Shown piece by piece: positions 53,745 through 64,000 of a stretch of 64,000 nucleotides of DNA. The first letter of the stretch is position 1. Each line of letters opens with the position of its first letter. Made by a program: the position numbers and the translations under genes. The stretch is from contig NZ_CP120416.1 of NCBI RefSeq assembly GCF_032773895.1, forward strand, positions 4,369,001 to 4,433,000, in the 5' to 3' direction. Origin of the DNA: Teredinibacter sp. KSP-S5-2. GTDB lineage: Bacteria > Pseudomonadota > Gammaproteobacteria > Pseudomonadales > Cellvibrionaceae. The notes under the pieces are model-generated. The model saw only the letters and a list, made by a program, of their open reading frames with translations, was not told the origin of the DNA and did no database searches.

Positions 53745-54980
53745 TTACTTGCTGGTGAATTCTGGATAGGCTTCCATCCCGCATTCGGTCAGGTCTACCC
53801 CATCAAATTCCTCTTCTTCGCTGACCCGAATACCGAAGGTTTTCTTCAGCAAGAACCAGAACACCGAACTAACACCAAACACCCAGACAAAGATAGTCAA
53901 CGCACCAATCAACTGGCCAGAGAAACTGGAATTTCCAGGATTAGTGACCGGCACCAATAACAGACCAAGTAGACCAACCGCGCCGTGCACGGAAATCGCA
54001 CCCACAGGGTCATCGATCTTCAGCTTATCCAAACCGATAATGCTAAATACAACCAATAAGCCACCCAAACCACCAAATAATGTGGCCTGCAAAGGCGTAG
54101 GAGTTGAAGGCTCAGCAGTAATCGCAACCAGACCAGCCAACGCACCGTTAAGGGCCATAGTTAAATCGGCTTTACCGAAAATAAAACGTGCCAATAGCAA
54201 TGCCGCAATTAAGCCTCCCGCTGCGGCTGCGTTAGTATTCATAAATACCACCGCAACCGAGTTCGCGCTTTCTACACTGGCAGTAGCTAAAACCGAACCA
54301 CCATTGAAGCCAAACCACCCCATCCAAAGAATGAATGTACCTAGCGTAGCAAGTGGCAAGTTTGCACCAGGAATGGCATTCACCTGACCGTTAGGGCCGT
54401 ATTTACCCTTACGGGCACCAAGGAAAAGCACACCGGAAAGTGCAGCGGAGGCACCCGCCAAGTGCACAATACCCGAGCCTGCAAAATCGCTCCACCCAAG
54501 TTTACCCAGGGTATACATGCCAAACACGGGCTGGGTACCCCAGGTCCATCGACCTTCCATAGGATAGATGAGTCCGCACATGACCACGGCAAAAGCCAGG
54601 AATGCCCATAGCTTCATTCGTTCAGCAACCGCACCAGACACAATGGACATAGCAGTTGCAACAAATACCACCTGAAAGAAAAAGTCCGCAGAAGGTGCAT
54701 ACGCTTTTCCCGCATCAACACCGTTTCCGCTAATGCCACTCAAGGCCAGGGTGAAATCATCCCCGCCATACATAATGGAATAACCGCAGATTAAGTACAT
54801 AGTGCAAGCCACCGCATAAAGCGCAACGTTCTTGGTTAGAATTTCCGTTGTGTTTTTTGCGCGAACCAAACCGGACTCTAACATGGCAAAGCCGGCTGCC
54901 ATCCACATTACCAGTGCACCACACACCAAAAAGTAAAACGTGTCTAATGCGTATTGAAGTTGAAAAATTGAATTCTCCAT
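53745..54980 (-). CDS. amtB: Ammonium transporter AmtB
   Basis: A 411-residue polytopic protein with about 11 membrane helices. Twin pore histidines are visible in GSGIVHLAGASAALSGVLFL and GAISVHGAVGLLGLLLVP. The start MENSIFQLQYALDTFYFLVC lacks the separate signal peptide of E. coli AmtB. Conducts NH3/NH4+ into the cell under nitrogen limitation. It lies between two PII genes on the same strand, consistent with PII gating of the channel. GGAG six bases before the ATG. Confidence 0.95.
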   Translation of the reverse strand: MENSIFQLQYALDTFYFLVCGALVMWMAAGFAMLESGLVRAKNTTEILTKNVALYAVACTMYLICGYSIMYGGDDFTLALSGISGNGVDAGKAYAPSADFFFQVVFVATAMSIVSGAVAERMKLWAFLAFAVVMCGLIYPMEGRWTWGTQPVFGMYTLGKLGWSDFAGSGIVHLAGASAALSGVLFLGARKGKYGPNGQVNAIPGANLPLATLGTFILWMGWFGFNGGSVLATASVESANSVAVVFMNTNAAAAGGLIAALLLARFIFGKADLTMALNGALAGLVAITAEPSTPTPLQATLFGGLGGLLVVFSIIGLDKLKIDDPVGAISVHGAVGLLGLLLVPVTNPGNSSFSGQLIGALTIFVWVFGVSSVFWFLLKKTFGIRVSEEEEFDGVDLTECGMEAYPEFTSK

Positions 54981-55013
54981 CGGAATCTCCGAGTATTTAT
55001 ACCTATTAAAAAT

Positions 55014-56023
<1,010 letters not shown>

Positions 56024-56080
56024 TGGACCCACCTTGATTGTTCTTTTATTTAATTAATTAGTGATTCGATGCAGCTCTAT

Positions 56081-56097
56081 AGCATCATCCAGGCCAA
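56081..56097 (-). promoter_or_regulatory. Candidate sigma-54 promoter of the TorF-glnK-amtB operon
   Basis: On the minus strand TTGGCCTGGATGATGCT has GG and GC elements at exactly ten bases apart (-24/-12), matching TTGGCACN5TTGCT at most conserved positions. It lies about 58 bases upstream of the porin ATG. Confidence 0.6.
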
Positions 56098-56168
56098 CAC
56101 AAAAAAAACTATATTTTTCATGACCTTAGAGAATTTACACGGTTATATTTTGAGAATTAAAATAATGG

Positions 56169-56182
56169 GGATATCGATATCC
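56169..56182. repeat. 14-bp perfect palindrome between the porin and ubiK genes
   Basis: GGATATCGATATCC, immediately adjacent to NtrC-like site 1. It could be an operator for either divergent gene; no known regulator consensus is matched. Confidence 0.5.
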
Positions 56183-56197
56183 GCACCATTTGCGCGC
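56183..56197. promoter_or_regulatory. NtrC-like enhancer site 1
   Basis: GCACCATTTGCGCGC; its complement matches 12 of 15 positions of the NtrC consensus GCACCAAAATGGTGC. It lies about 90 bases upstream of the sigma-54-like element. Confidence 0.5.
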
Positions 56198-56212
56198 AAG
56201 ATATGCCATACC

Positions 56213-56227
56213 GCACCACTATGAGGC
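56213..56227. promoter_or_regulatory. NtrC-like enhancer site 2
   Basis: GCACCACTATGAGGC matches 11 of 15 positions of the NtrC consensus. Its centre is 30 bases (about three helical turns) from site 1, the kind of spacing seen in paired enhancers. Confidence 0.45.
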
Positions 56228-56283
56228 GCATTGTTTGGAGAAAACAATTAAAATAGAGTGTAGAAAAGAATGAGAGTATTCCA

Positions 56284-56529
56284 ATGATTAATGAAGTAAC
56301 CAAAACCCTACTTAATGAAGCACGCGACATTTTTTCAAAAAGCCCCGCTCAGGCGATATCTGCTGAGGCAAATTCAAAATTTCGAGCGTTACTTGAAGCC
56401 CAATTAAAAAAGATGAATTTGGTAACACGTGAAGAATTCGATACCCAAAAGGCTATCCTGGAGCGTACCCGAGCAAAACTGGAAATGCTCGAAAACAAGC
56501 TTGCACAGATTGAAAAACAAGAAGGCTAG
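56284..56529 (+). CDS. ubiK: Ubiquinone biosynthesis accessory factor UbiK (YqiC/BMFP)
   Basis: An 81-residue helical protein: VTKTLLNEARDIFSKSPAQA, RALLEAQLKKMNLVTREEFD and a C-terminal coiled coil (AILERTRAKLEMLENKLAQI), the BMFP/UbiK pattern. UbiK assists assembly of the soluble Ubi complex for aerobic ubiquinone synthesis. It lies between the PII/amtB genes and comM, an order I recall from Pseudomonas. Confidence 0.92.
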   Translation: MINEVTKTLLNEARDIFSKSPAQAISAEANSKFRALLEAQLKKMNLVTREEFDTQKAILERTRAKLEMLENKLAQIEKQEG

Positions 56530-56594
56530 TATTTACTCTCTTTATTGCATCATCGATTTACTCTAAAAGACCTAATTTCTCAAGCGTCTATTAA

Positions 56595-57578
56595 TTACTC
56601 GATAAGCTCCGCCTTTAAAGCGATCTTCCTAGGTAGATGAATGGCATATTTGTTCAACTGCTTTTCGCTATAGAGGTAGTGACCATGAGGGGCTGTCCGG
56701 GGGGACAGTTTCCTTGGGGAAGTACCTTTTAAAATTTTCAACGCCATTGTACCAGCAGCTTTACCCTGTTCTTTGCCATACAGTACCAGACCGCCGATGC
56801 ATTTTTTTTCACCTACGGAGAAATCCCAAAAACCAAAAGGAGGGATAGGCGTATGCTGCGAAGTCCAATTGATCACGGTTTCCGCAGGTATATGTATATT
56901 ATTCCCGTCGACAATCGCCTGATACAGCCCCACTACCAGGGCATCATAATGCGGGCTCGACATCAAAATTGTTTTTTGCCAAGTATCCCAATCATCAATT
57001 GAACGAATATCCACATTAACACCGTGAATACGGTGCCGACGTTGTCCTTCAAACATTTCAGTCAGCAAGGATTGGGAGGTCGGACCTGAATCAAAAAGCA
57101 CCAAGACATTCTGCGTTTCGGGAAGTAAGGCTTTAATACTCGCAATAGAACGCTTCATCAAAGGCCGTTCCAATACCCCGGTAATATTCTTCGCACCATA
57201 GGAAACGTAATCTCGCGGATTACGATTTATTCCCATATAGACCACCGGCGTGTCAACGTCAGAAAACTCCGGCCCCAGATATTCAAGCGCATTATCATCC
57301 GCAAGGATCACCAAAGCGGGCTTGGTCTGTAGGTAGACCTCCCATGCGCGGTCTGCACGCTCTTGATACTGAGACCTTGGCAACCGTTTTGTGTCCATTT
57401 CGAAATATTGCAGGGTATACCGACCCGCTAACACTTCTTCAAGCCCTTCGCGGTAACTCATCACCCACGGGAATTGCGCATGATAGCTATCAACAACCAG
57501 AACGGTGGCACCACCAACAGATAGCTCGGAAATAAACAACAATATAAACGCCATGCCAAATCGTTTCGTTCGACTCAC
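56595..57578 (-). CDS. ABC-type periplasmic substrate-binding-like protein, orphan
   Basis: About 327 residues. The signal peptide (RFGMAFILLFISELSVGGA) is followed by a type I periplasmic-binding fold: VLVVDSYHAQFPWVMSYREG, PALVILADDNALEYLGPEFS, TPVVYMGINRNPRDYVSYGA and NVLVLFDSGPTSQSLLTEMF match the uncharacterised ABC_sub_bind group, which is often paired with sensor kinases. No permease, ATPase or kinase gene is adjacent. The GTG at 57578 with AAGGAGG four bases upstream is preferred to the ATG at 57605. Confidence 0.75.
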   Translation of the reverse strand: MSRTKRFGMAFILLFISELSVGGATVLVVDSYHAQFPWVMSYREGLEEVLAGRYTLQYFEMDTKRLPRSQYQERADRAWEVYLQTKPALVILADDNALEYLGPEFSDVDTPVVYMGINRNPRDYVSYGAKNITGVLERPLMKRSIASIKALLPETQNVLVLFDSGPTSQSLLTEMFEGQRRHRIHGVNVDIRSIDDWDTWQKTILMSSPHYDALVVGLYQAIVDGNNIHIPAETVINWTSQHTPIPPFGFWDFSVGEKKCIGGLVLYGKEQGKAAGTMALKILKGTSPRKLSPRTAPHGHYLYSEKQLNKYAIHLPRKIALKAELIE

Positions 57579-57863
57579 CACACCTCCTTTCAAACAAACG
57601 CTCATCGCGTAAAGTATAGAACCACAGATTTATGATAACAAAACACCCTTACCATCAAACCCTGCTTCACTATTTACCTAAAAGAGAAAATAGAAGCCCT
57701 TGTTATACAGTTAATTAACGACCTTTCTTATAAAACATAGACAAAAATCAAATTTATAAGTGGTGCTTTCTCATACATACTCCAAGGTGTATTTCCTACA
57801 GCAATGCGCCGTTTGACCGATTAGACTTAAAAAAAGGAACATATATTTTCAAGGACGTCCCCC

Positions 57864-59387
57864 ATGCCTCTGGCTGTTATTCATACTCGCGCCCAATTGG
57901 GTATATCTGCCCCTCAGGTCATTGTCGAAGTCCATTTATCTAATGGCTTGCCGGGTTTTACCATTGTTGGTTTACCGGAAGCTGCAGTAAAGGAAAGCAA
58001 AGACCGGGTTCGCAGTGCCATTCTGAATAGTCACCTGGAATTTCCACAACGAAAAATAACCGTTAACTTGGCCCCCGCGGATTTACCGAAAGAAGGAGGG
58101 CGCTACGATTTAGCTATTGCTCTGGGCATACTTGCCGCTTCGGAACAAATTCCCGATACACAACTGGATCAATTTGAATTTATTGGTGAGCTTGCACTTT
58201 CCGGCGATTTGCGCCCCGTTAATGCGTGTATTTCGGCAGCAATTCAAAGCACAAAAGAAAATCGCACGTTGATTTTACCGACCGCGAATAGTACAGAGGC
58301 GGCCTTGTATCGACAGGGAAAAATACTGACTGCAAAAAACCTATTACAAGTCAGCGCGTTTTTACATCAGAGAATCGAATTATCGAAACCTGAAAAACAG
58401 ACACAGAATTATTCTGAACCTGCAATGCTAAATATTTCTGATATTAAAGGTCAACAACAAGCAAAGCGTGCACTCGAAATAGCCGCAGCGGGTGAACATA
58501 ACATTCTTTTTTTTGGTCCACCCGGCACAGGGAAATCCATGTTAGCCAGTCGGTTACCGAGTATTTTGCCGCCGTTAAATGAAGACGAAGCAATTGAAGT
58601 TGCCGCAATTCAATCCGTTGTAACGATTAAAAGAAATAATGACAATTGGCTAACTCGTCCATTCCGTCGGCCTCATCATACAGCTTCCGCTGCAGCGCTG
58701 GTTGGCGGCGGCAGCCATCCCAAACCAGGAGAAATATCACTTGCCCATCACGGTGTTTTATTTTTGGATGAGCTACCTGAATTTTCTCGCAAAGTGCTTG
58801 AGGTTTTACGCGAGCCTTTAGAGTACGGGAAAATACATATATCACGAGCCAATGCACAAATAGAATATCCCAGTAATTTTCAACTTGTCGCCGCCATGAA
58901 TCCGTGTCCTTGTGGTTTTTTCGGCGATGGCTCCGATAAATGCCGTTGTACTCCGGCACAAACCCATCGATATAAAGATAAAATTTCCGGGCCATTACTG
59001 GACCGCATCGACATGCATATTCAAGTTAATAGTTTATCGGTTGAAGAACTGCAAAATGCCGAGCAAGGGGAAGCAAGTGAATCGATACAAAAGCGAGTAA
59101 TAACAGCAAGAGAACGACAAATTTCTCGCCAGGGGAAAACCAATAAAAATCTCACCGGCAAAGAACTGAATGATTTTTGCCAATTAACTTCATCCGATAA
59201 AAACTTTTTAATTCAAGCGATCGACTCTCTCGGGCTATCGGCAAGAGCTTACGACCGAATATTAAAAGTGGCCCGAACAATTGCAGACCTTAACCTGAGC
59301 GATAATATTCATCACCAACACATTGCCGAAGCGTTTGGTTATCGTAACCTCGACCGGAGAAGCACAAACCGTCTCACCTCTGGGTAA
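57864..59387 (+). CDS. comM: ComM/YifB family AAA+ ATPase (Mg chelatase-like)
   Basis: A 507-residue hexameric helicase-like protein. N-terminal Lon-protease-like domain (VEVHLSNGLPGFTIVGLPEA), then the AAA+ core with Walker A FFGPPGTGKSM (about residue 215), FRRPHHTASAAALVGGG, Walker B GVLFLDELPEFSRKVLEVLR, and the zinc cluster NPCPCGFFGDGSDKCRC. In Vibrio ComM promotes branch migration during natural transformation. It begins with AAGGA eight bases before the ATG. Confidence 0.94.
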   Translation: MPLAVIHTRAQLGISAPQVIVEVHLSNGLPGFTIVGLPEAAVKESKDRVRSAILNSHLEFPQRKITVNLAPADLPKEGGRYDLAIALGILAASEQIPDTQLDQFEFIGELALSGDLRPVNACISAAIQSTKENRTLILPTANSTEAALYRQGKILTAKNLLQVSAFLHQRIELSKPEKQTQNYSEPAMLNISDIKGQQQAKRALEIAAAGEHNILFFGPPGTGKSMLASRLPSILPPLNEDEAIEVAAIQSVVTIKRNNDNWLTRPFRRPHHTASAAALVGGGSHPKPGEISLAHHGVLFLDELPEFSRKVLEVLREPLEYGKIHISRANAQIEYPSNFQLVAAMNPCPCGFFGDGSDKCRCTPAQTHRYKDKISGPLLDRIDMHIQVNSLSVEELQNAEQGEASESIQKRVITARERQISRQGKTNKNLTGKELNDFCQLTSSDKNFLIQAIDSLGLSARAYDRILKVARTIADLNLSDNIHHQHIAEAFGYRNLDRRSTNRLTSG

Positions 59388-59554
59388 ATTGCATAATCGA
59401 AAATTAAACCGCTATCTATAACTTGCAAGCATAAGCCAGTAGGCGGCACTCCTGCCGAATAGGTCGCACAATAAAAAAAGTTTTTTTTTTAAGGCATCGA
59501 AAATCAATTCGCTCTGTTAAAATGCCCAGCCGTTCGCAAGGCCAAGAGATATTT

Positions 59555-61573
59555 GTGACTACCCTAAATGCCCGCCAACAAGAAGCTGTGAAATACATTG
59601 ACGGCCCCTGTCTGGTTCTGGCCGGCGCTGGCAGTGGCAAAACCAGTGTAATCACCCGCAAAATCGCCTACCTGATCGAGGAGTGTGGCTATTCGGCCAG
59701 ACACATCGCAGCCGTAACCTTCACCAATAAAGCCGCACGAGAAATGAAAGAGCGGGTTGGCAAACTGGTTAAAGGCAAAGCTTCTCACGGCTTGATTGTC
59801 TCGACCTTTCATAACCTCGGGCTGAACATCTTGCGCCGGGAACACAGGCAGCTGGGCTACAAATCCAACTTCACTCTGTTTGACTCCGAAGACGCCCGCA
59901 CTCTGATTAAAGAAATCATGCTCAAGGACGCCGATCTGGACGGCGACTTACTAGACAGCGTACAGAACCAGATCTCCAACTGGAAAAGCGGGCTGATCGA
60001 GCCCACGCAAGCATTGGAATCTGCCCAGAGCCAGGGTGAGCAAACCATGGCCCTCATCTTTGAGCGTTATAACAAAGCCCTCCAGGCATACAATGCCGTC
60101 GACTTCGATGACCTGATTCGCCTGCCCGCGATGCTGCTCGCAAACAACGAAGAAGTACTTAACCGTTGGCAGCAGAGAGTGCGCTATTTGCTGGTGGACG
60201 AATACCAAGACACCAACTCCTCTCAATACCAACTGGTGCGAATGCTGGTCGGTGAAAAAAGCGCCTTAACTGTCGTCGGAGACGATGACCAATCTATCTA
60301 TGCCTGGCGCGGCGCGCGGCCAGAAAACCTGGCTTTACTCAAACAGGATTTCCCCAACCTGCATGTGATTAAGCTTGAGCAAAACTACCGCTCAACCGCT
60401 CGCATATTAAAAGTGGCCAATACCCTGATCGCCAACAACCCCCATGAGTTCGACAAAACCCTGTGGAGTGACCTGGGTATGGGCGAGCCACTTCGATTGA
60501 TTCGCTGCAGCAATGAAGAAAGTGAAGCCGAACGGGTCGCCACTGAAATATTGACGCAAAAGCTGCGTCGACAAGCCAAATTCCGCGATTTTGCCGTGCT
60601 TTACCGCGGTAATCATCAAGCCCGCTTAATCGAGCTGAAACTTCAGCATCACCAGATCCCCTACAACATCAGCGGCGGCACCAGCTTTTTCTCCCGTGCG
60701 GAAATTAAAGACATCATGGGTTACCTGCGCTTGCTGGTAAACCCGGACGACGACAACGCCTTCCTTCGCGTGGTCAACACCCCCCGGCGGCAAATCGGTA
60801 CCGGCACCCTGGAAGCACTGGGTCGCTATTCGACGGAACGGGAAATCGGCTTATTACACGCCTGTGAAGAGGTAGGGTTGCAGGCTGTCATCCCCAAAAA
60901 AGGGTTAGAGAAAATTCGCGAATTCGCCGGATGGATCAGTCGTGTCAGAAATAACTGCCACAACAACAACCCGGTCGAAGCCATTCGCGAAATGATTGGC
61001 GACATCGACTACGAAAGCTGGCTCTACCAAAATACCAGTTCCGCCAAAGTCGCCGAAAAACGTATGGAGAATGTGTGGTTTCTGGTCGAATCGATTAAAT
61101 CCACCATCGACAAGGACGAAGATGAAAACATGGAAAACGAGGAGAAACTCAACAAGGCCATCGCCAAACTGGTGTTGATGGACTTACTTGAACGTCAGGA
61201 AGAAGAAGACCTGACGGACAGGGTACAGCTCATGACCTTGCACGCCTCCAAAGGACTGGAGTTTCCACATGTATATTTAATGGGCATGGAAGAAGAACTG
61301 CTCCCGCACCGCAACAGTATTGAAGAAAACAATATCGAAGAGGAACGACGGCTCACATACGTTGGCATCACCCGAGCCAAGAAAACACTGACCATGACCC
61401 TGGCGGGTACACGCAAGCAGTTTGGCGAGAAGTCCGAAACCACCCCCAGCCGGTTTTTGGATGAACTTCCAGAAGAAGACATCGAAGCCGAAGGCTTTGC
61501 TAAAGCCTGCCCAATAGAAAATGAGAAAAAAGGGCAGGAAACCATGGCAACCCTGATGAACCTGTTTGACTAA
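59555..61573 (+). CDS. rep: ATP-dependent DNA helicase Rep
   Basis: A 672-residue superfamily 1A 3'-5' helicase. Motif I AGAGSGKTSVITRKIAYL, Ia AVTFTNKAAREMKERV, II VDEYQDTNSSQYQL, III VGDDDQSIYAWRGA, IV LEQNYRS, V LMTLHASKGLEF and VI RRLTYVGITRAK are present. The GTG at 59555 gives MTTLNARQQEAVK and a length matching E. coli Rep (about 673), so it is preferred to the ATG at 59522. It clears roadblocks ahead of replication forks. Confidence 0.95.
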   Translation: MTTLNARQQEAVKYIDGPCLVLAGAGSGKTSVITRKIAYLIEECGYSARHIAAVTFTNKAAREMKERVGKLVKGKASHGLIVSTFHNLGLNILRREHRQLGYKSNFTLFDSEDARTLIKEIMLKDADLDGDLLDSVQNQISNWKSGLIEPTQALESAQSQGEQTMALIFERYNKALQAYNAVDFDDLIRLPAMLLANNEEVLNRWQQRVRYLLVDEYQDTNSSQYQLVRMLVGEKSALTVVGDDDQSIYAWRGARPENLALLKQDFPNLHVIKLEQNYRSTARILKVANTLIANNPHEFDKTLWSDLGMGEPLRLIRCSNEESEAERVATEILTQKLRRQAKFRDFAVLYRGNHQARLIELKLQHHQIPYNISGGTSFFSRAEIKDIMGYLRLLVNPDDDNAFLRVVNTPRRQIGTGTLEALGRYSTEREIGLLHACEEVGLQAVIPKKGLEKIREFAGWISRVRNNCHNNNPVEAIREMIGDIDYESWLYQNTSSAKVAEKRMENVWFLVESIKSTIDKDEDENMENEEKLNKAIAKLVLMDLLERQEEEDLTDRVQLMTLHASKGLEFPHVYLMGMEEELLPHRNSIEENNIEEERRLTYVGITRAKKTLTMTLAGTRKQFGEKSETTPSRFLDELPEEDIEAEGFAKACPIENEKKGQETMATLMNLFD

Positions 61574-61611
61574 ATCTCCCTCGCAGTGAGTACATACTTA
61601 CACACAACAAA

Positions 61612-62076
61612 CTAACCGACAGGCAAAGCAGTTCTGCTCATGGGCGACTTCAGTACAAACGAAGAATGCACACCGCTCACCCCTTCAATGGTGGTCAGCT
61701 TGTTCAGCAGGAACTGCTGATAGGCATCCATATCTTTCACAATCACCTTCAGTAGATAATCCGCCGCCTGACCGGTAATCAGATGGCATTCCAATACCTC
61801 GGCAAACTGGCTGACTTTTTTCTCAAAGGTTTCAAACCTGTCTGGTGAGTGTTTGTCCATGCTGATATGAATAAAGGACATCAACGTCAGCCCCAGCTTT
61901 TTGGCATTAAGCAAGGCGACATAACCATCAATCAACCCGGCTTCCTCCAGCGCCCGCACCCGGCGCAAACACGGGGAAGGAGAAAGACTGATACTGTCCG
62001 CCAATTCCTGATTACTGACCCGCCCGTTTTCCTGTAAAACCTGAAGGATCTGCTTGTCGTATTTATCCAAATCCAT
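61612..62076 (-). CDS. Lrp/AsnC family transcriptional regulator
   Basis: A 154-residue regulator. The N-terminal winged helix-turn-helix (YDKQILQVLQENGRVSNQEL, SPCLRRVRALEEAGLIDGYV) is followed by the RAM ligand-binding domain (ECHLITGQAADYLLKVIVKD). It is divergent from leuA, so control of leucine or other branched-chain amino acid synthesis is a reasonable inference. Which effector it binds is unknown. GGAG precedes the ATG. Confidence 0.93.
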   Translation of the reverse strand: MDLDKYDKQILQVLQENGRVSNQELADSISLSPSPCLRRVRALEEAGLIDGYVALLNAKKLGLTLMSFIHISMDKHSPDRFETFEKKVSQFAEVLECHLITGQAADYLLKVIVKDMDAYQQFLLNKLTTIEGVSGVHSSFVLKSPMSRTALPVG

Positions 62077-62276
62077 ATCCGCTACTCCATATAAATAGAT
62101 TTATGCCATAAAAATTAAGCTTTCAGCAATAATATTGCTCATTTAATTTATTTTGAAGTATTTTCGCAATTTTATAGCGGCTACTTCTCTTTATACTGGT
62201 CAGCAATTGAAGCACACCATGCCCCTCGTCGCTAAACAGGTAACGTTCGGGCACAACAGGAATACTGGAGCCGAAC

Positions 62277-63983
62277 ATGCTTGCCAACCCCGCAGAAAAA
62301 TACCGCCCTTTTCAAGGCATCCAACTTACGGATCGCCAATGGCCGAGTAGAACCATTACCCAACCTCCCATATGGATGAGTACGGACCTGCGTGACGGCA
62401 ACCAGGCACTGATCAATCCGATGTCCATCGAAACCAAAATGCGCTTCTTTAAAGCACTGGTGGCGATGGGCTTCAAGGAAATCGAAGTAGGCTTCCCTTC
62501 TGCCTCCGACATCGATTTCCAGTTTGTTCGCCAGCTCATCGAGCATGGCCATATCCCGGAAGATGTCACCATCGAAGTACTAACCCAGGCACGCAAAGAG
62601 CTAATTGAAAAAACCATTGATAGCCTGCAGGGTGCCAAACGGGCCATTCTGCATGTATACAACCCGCTGGCTCCCGAGTTTCGCCGAATTGTCTACAACA
62701 CCGATAAGGCCGGCGCAAAAGCCATTGCCGTGCAAGCCACCCAATGGAGCAAAGAACTGACCGCTCAACACCCCGAAACCGAGTGGGTCTACCAGTATTC
62801 ACCGGAAACCTTCTCCAGTACCGAAGTGGAGTTTGCCAAGGAAGTGTGTGACGCGGTGATTGATGTATGGCAACCCACCCCCGAACACAAAATGATTATC
62901 AACCTGCCCGCCACCGTGGAAATGAGCACACCGAACACCTTTGCCGACCAGGTGGAGTGGATGCACAGAAACATCAATAAGCGGGATTCGGTGATCATCA
63001 GCGTCCACCCTCACAACGACCGAGGCACCGCCGTAGCGGCGGCGGAACTGGCAGTAATGGCCGGCGCTGACCGGGTAGAAGGTTGCCTGTTCGGTAACGG
63101 TGAACGCACCGGTAATGTGGACCTGGTAACCCTGGCCCTGAACCTTTACTCACAGGGCGTCCACCCAAACCTCGATTTTTCCAATATTGACCAAGTACGA
63201 AGACTGGTAGAAGAGTGCAACCAGATTCCAGTTCACCCGCGCCACCCCTATGTGGGCGAACTGGTGTACACCGCCTTTTCCGGCTCCCACCAGGACGCCA
63301 TCAAAAAAGGCTTCGCCCAACAACAAGCGGGCGCAATCTGGGAAGTACCTTACCTCCCCATCGACCCGGCAGACCTGAACCGCAGTTACGATGCAGTAGT
63401 GAGAGTCAATGCGCAATCGGGTAAAGGGGGGGTGAGCTACCTGCTACAAGCCGAAACCGGACTGGAACTGCCGCGCCGCCTGCAAATCGAGTTCAGCCGA
63501 ATCGTACAAGCCGTAAGCGATGCCACGGGTAAGGAAGTCACTGGCCACGAAGTGGCGAAACTGTTTGGACAAGAATACTTCGATGCAGTCACCCCCTTTG
63601 AATTCACCAGTTGCAGCTACCTGCAAAAACACAGTGAACAGATGGAAGTCAGCATTGAAATATACGATAACCAGAAGCAAGAAATCATTAGCCTCCACGG
63701 CACAGGCAACGGGCCAATCGACGCTACCGTCAACGCCATCAACGCGTTTACCTCTTATAACGTAGAGCTTGTGGACTATCACGAACACGGCATCGGAGAA
63801 GGCTCGGACGCAACCGCGGTAACCTATGTGGATGTAAAAATTAATGGCAGCTCAGCAACCTTTGGTGTAGGCAAGGACGCCAATATTATTCATTCCGCCA
63901 TAAAAGCACTTGTAAATGGCATTAATCGATTTCAAACAAGCCAGGAAAAGGTTGAATCACACAAAGCAACAGCTGAGGCCTGA
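62277..63983 (+). CDS. leuA: 2-isopropylmalate synthase
   Basis: A 568-residue enzyme condensing acetyl-CoA with 2-oxoisovalerate, first committed step of leucine synthesis. TIM-barrel motif [60 protein letters not shown] with metal-binding His pair, and [20 protein letters not shown]. The C-terminal LeuA dimer domain ([20 protein letters not shown]) mediates leucine feedback. Length suits the long LeuA type. GGAG lies six bases upstream of the ATG. The 200 bases before it, shared with the divergent Lrp-type gene, hold no visible leader peptide or attenuator. Confidence 0.97.
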   Translation: MLANPAEKYRPFQGIQLTDRQWPSRTITQPPIWMSTDLRDGNQALINPMSIETKMRFFKALVAMGFKEIEVGFPSASDIDFQFVRQLIEHGHIPEDVTIEVLTQARKELIEKTIDSLQGAKRAILHVYNPLAPEFRRIVYNTDKAGAKAIAVQATQWSKELTAQHPETEWVYQYSPETFSSTEVEFAKEVCDAVIDVWQPTPEHKMIINLPATVEMSTPNTFADQVEWMHRNINKRDSVIISVHPHNDRGTAVAAAELAVMAGADRVEGCLFGNGERTGNVDLVTLALNLYSQGVHPNLDFSNIDQVRRLVEECNQIPVHPRHPYVGELVYTAFSGSHQDAIKKGFAQQQAGAIWEVPYLPIDPADLNRSYDAVVRVNAQSGKGGVSYLLQAETGLELPRRLQIEFSRIVQAVSDATGKEVTGHEVAKLFGQEYFDAVTPFEFTSCSYLQKHSEQMEVSIEIYDNQKQEIISLHGTGNGPIDATVNAINAFTSYNVELVDYHEHGIGEGSDATAVTYVDVKINGSSATFGVGKDANIIHSAIKALVNGINRFQTSQEKVESHKATAEA

Positions 63984-64000
63984 ACAGCACGAACATAAAC

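Overview
The window looks like chromosome from a marine-type gammaproteobacterium close to the Cellvibrionaceae (Saccharophagus/Teredinibacter/Cellvibrio-like). Three things point there. The housekeeping gene order resembles what I recall for Pseudomonas (dsbB-rsd/algQ-FKBP-algP; lptM-lysA-dapF-DUF484-xerC; sutA-glnK-amtB-ubiK-comM-rep). There is a complete type II secretion operon. There is also a polysaccharide-lyase-like lipoprotein with a poly-serine linker, a hallmark of that family's carbohydrate-active enzymes. No rRNA, tRNA, insertion sequence, prophage or CRISPR array was seen.

Layout. 1-669: 3' end of an unknown gene. 870-10148 (- strand): nine tightly coupled genes encoding two large tetratricopeptide-repeat (TPR) proteins, a TPR lipoprotein, two small exported proteins, an ExbB/TolQ-type channel, two ExbD/TolR-type proteins and a TonB-like protein with an AgmX/PglI-type C-terminus. 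A perfect CRP/Vfr palindrome lies upstream. 10378-23242 (-): gspC-D-E-F-G-H-I-J-K-L-M-N followed by apbE. 23631-26913: a repeat-bearing acidic protein, gshA, a FliL-like protein and dsbB. 27033-34329: rsd, a PrsT-like TPR lipoprotein, a WD40 lipoprotein, an FKBP lipoprotein, an AlgP-like histone-like protein and a TIGR02444-type protein. 34633-36951: trmB, DUF423, DUF1330 and rpoH, with an AlgU/sigma-E-type promoter upstream of rpoH. 37357-39540: the lyase, lying between rpoH and ftsX. 39669-43715: ftsX-ftsE-ftsY, then rsmD and coaD. 44091-51644: cyaA, lptM, lysA, dapF, DUF484, xerC and a small membrane protein. 51668-56529: a SutA-like gene, DUF523, glnK-amtB-glnK behind a TorF-type porin with sigma-54 and NtrC-like sites, and ubiK. 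56595-63983: an orphan substrate-binding protein, comM/yifB, rep, an Lrp/AsnC regulator and leuA.

How it fits together. The type II system would export folded enzymes across the outer membrane, which suits a polysaccharide degrader. The nine-gene cluster combines a proton-motive-force motor (ExbB/ExbD), a TonB-like trans-periplasmic arm and TPR scaffolds. This is the composition of the Agl/Glt gliding machinery of Myxococcus, but I recognise no characterised gammaproteobacterial equivalent, so it is the best candidate here for an undescribed system. Its CRP site, with cyaA in the same window, suggests cAMP control. The porin-PII-ammonium channel cluster looks like a nitrogen-starvation operon.

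Starts were chosen by Shine-Dalgarno (SD) position, coupling to the upstream stop and family length, so several differ from the longest open frame. Regulatory sites were read by eye.
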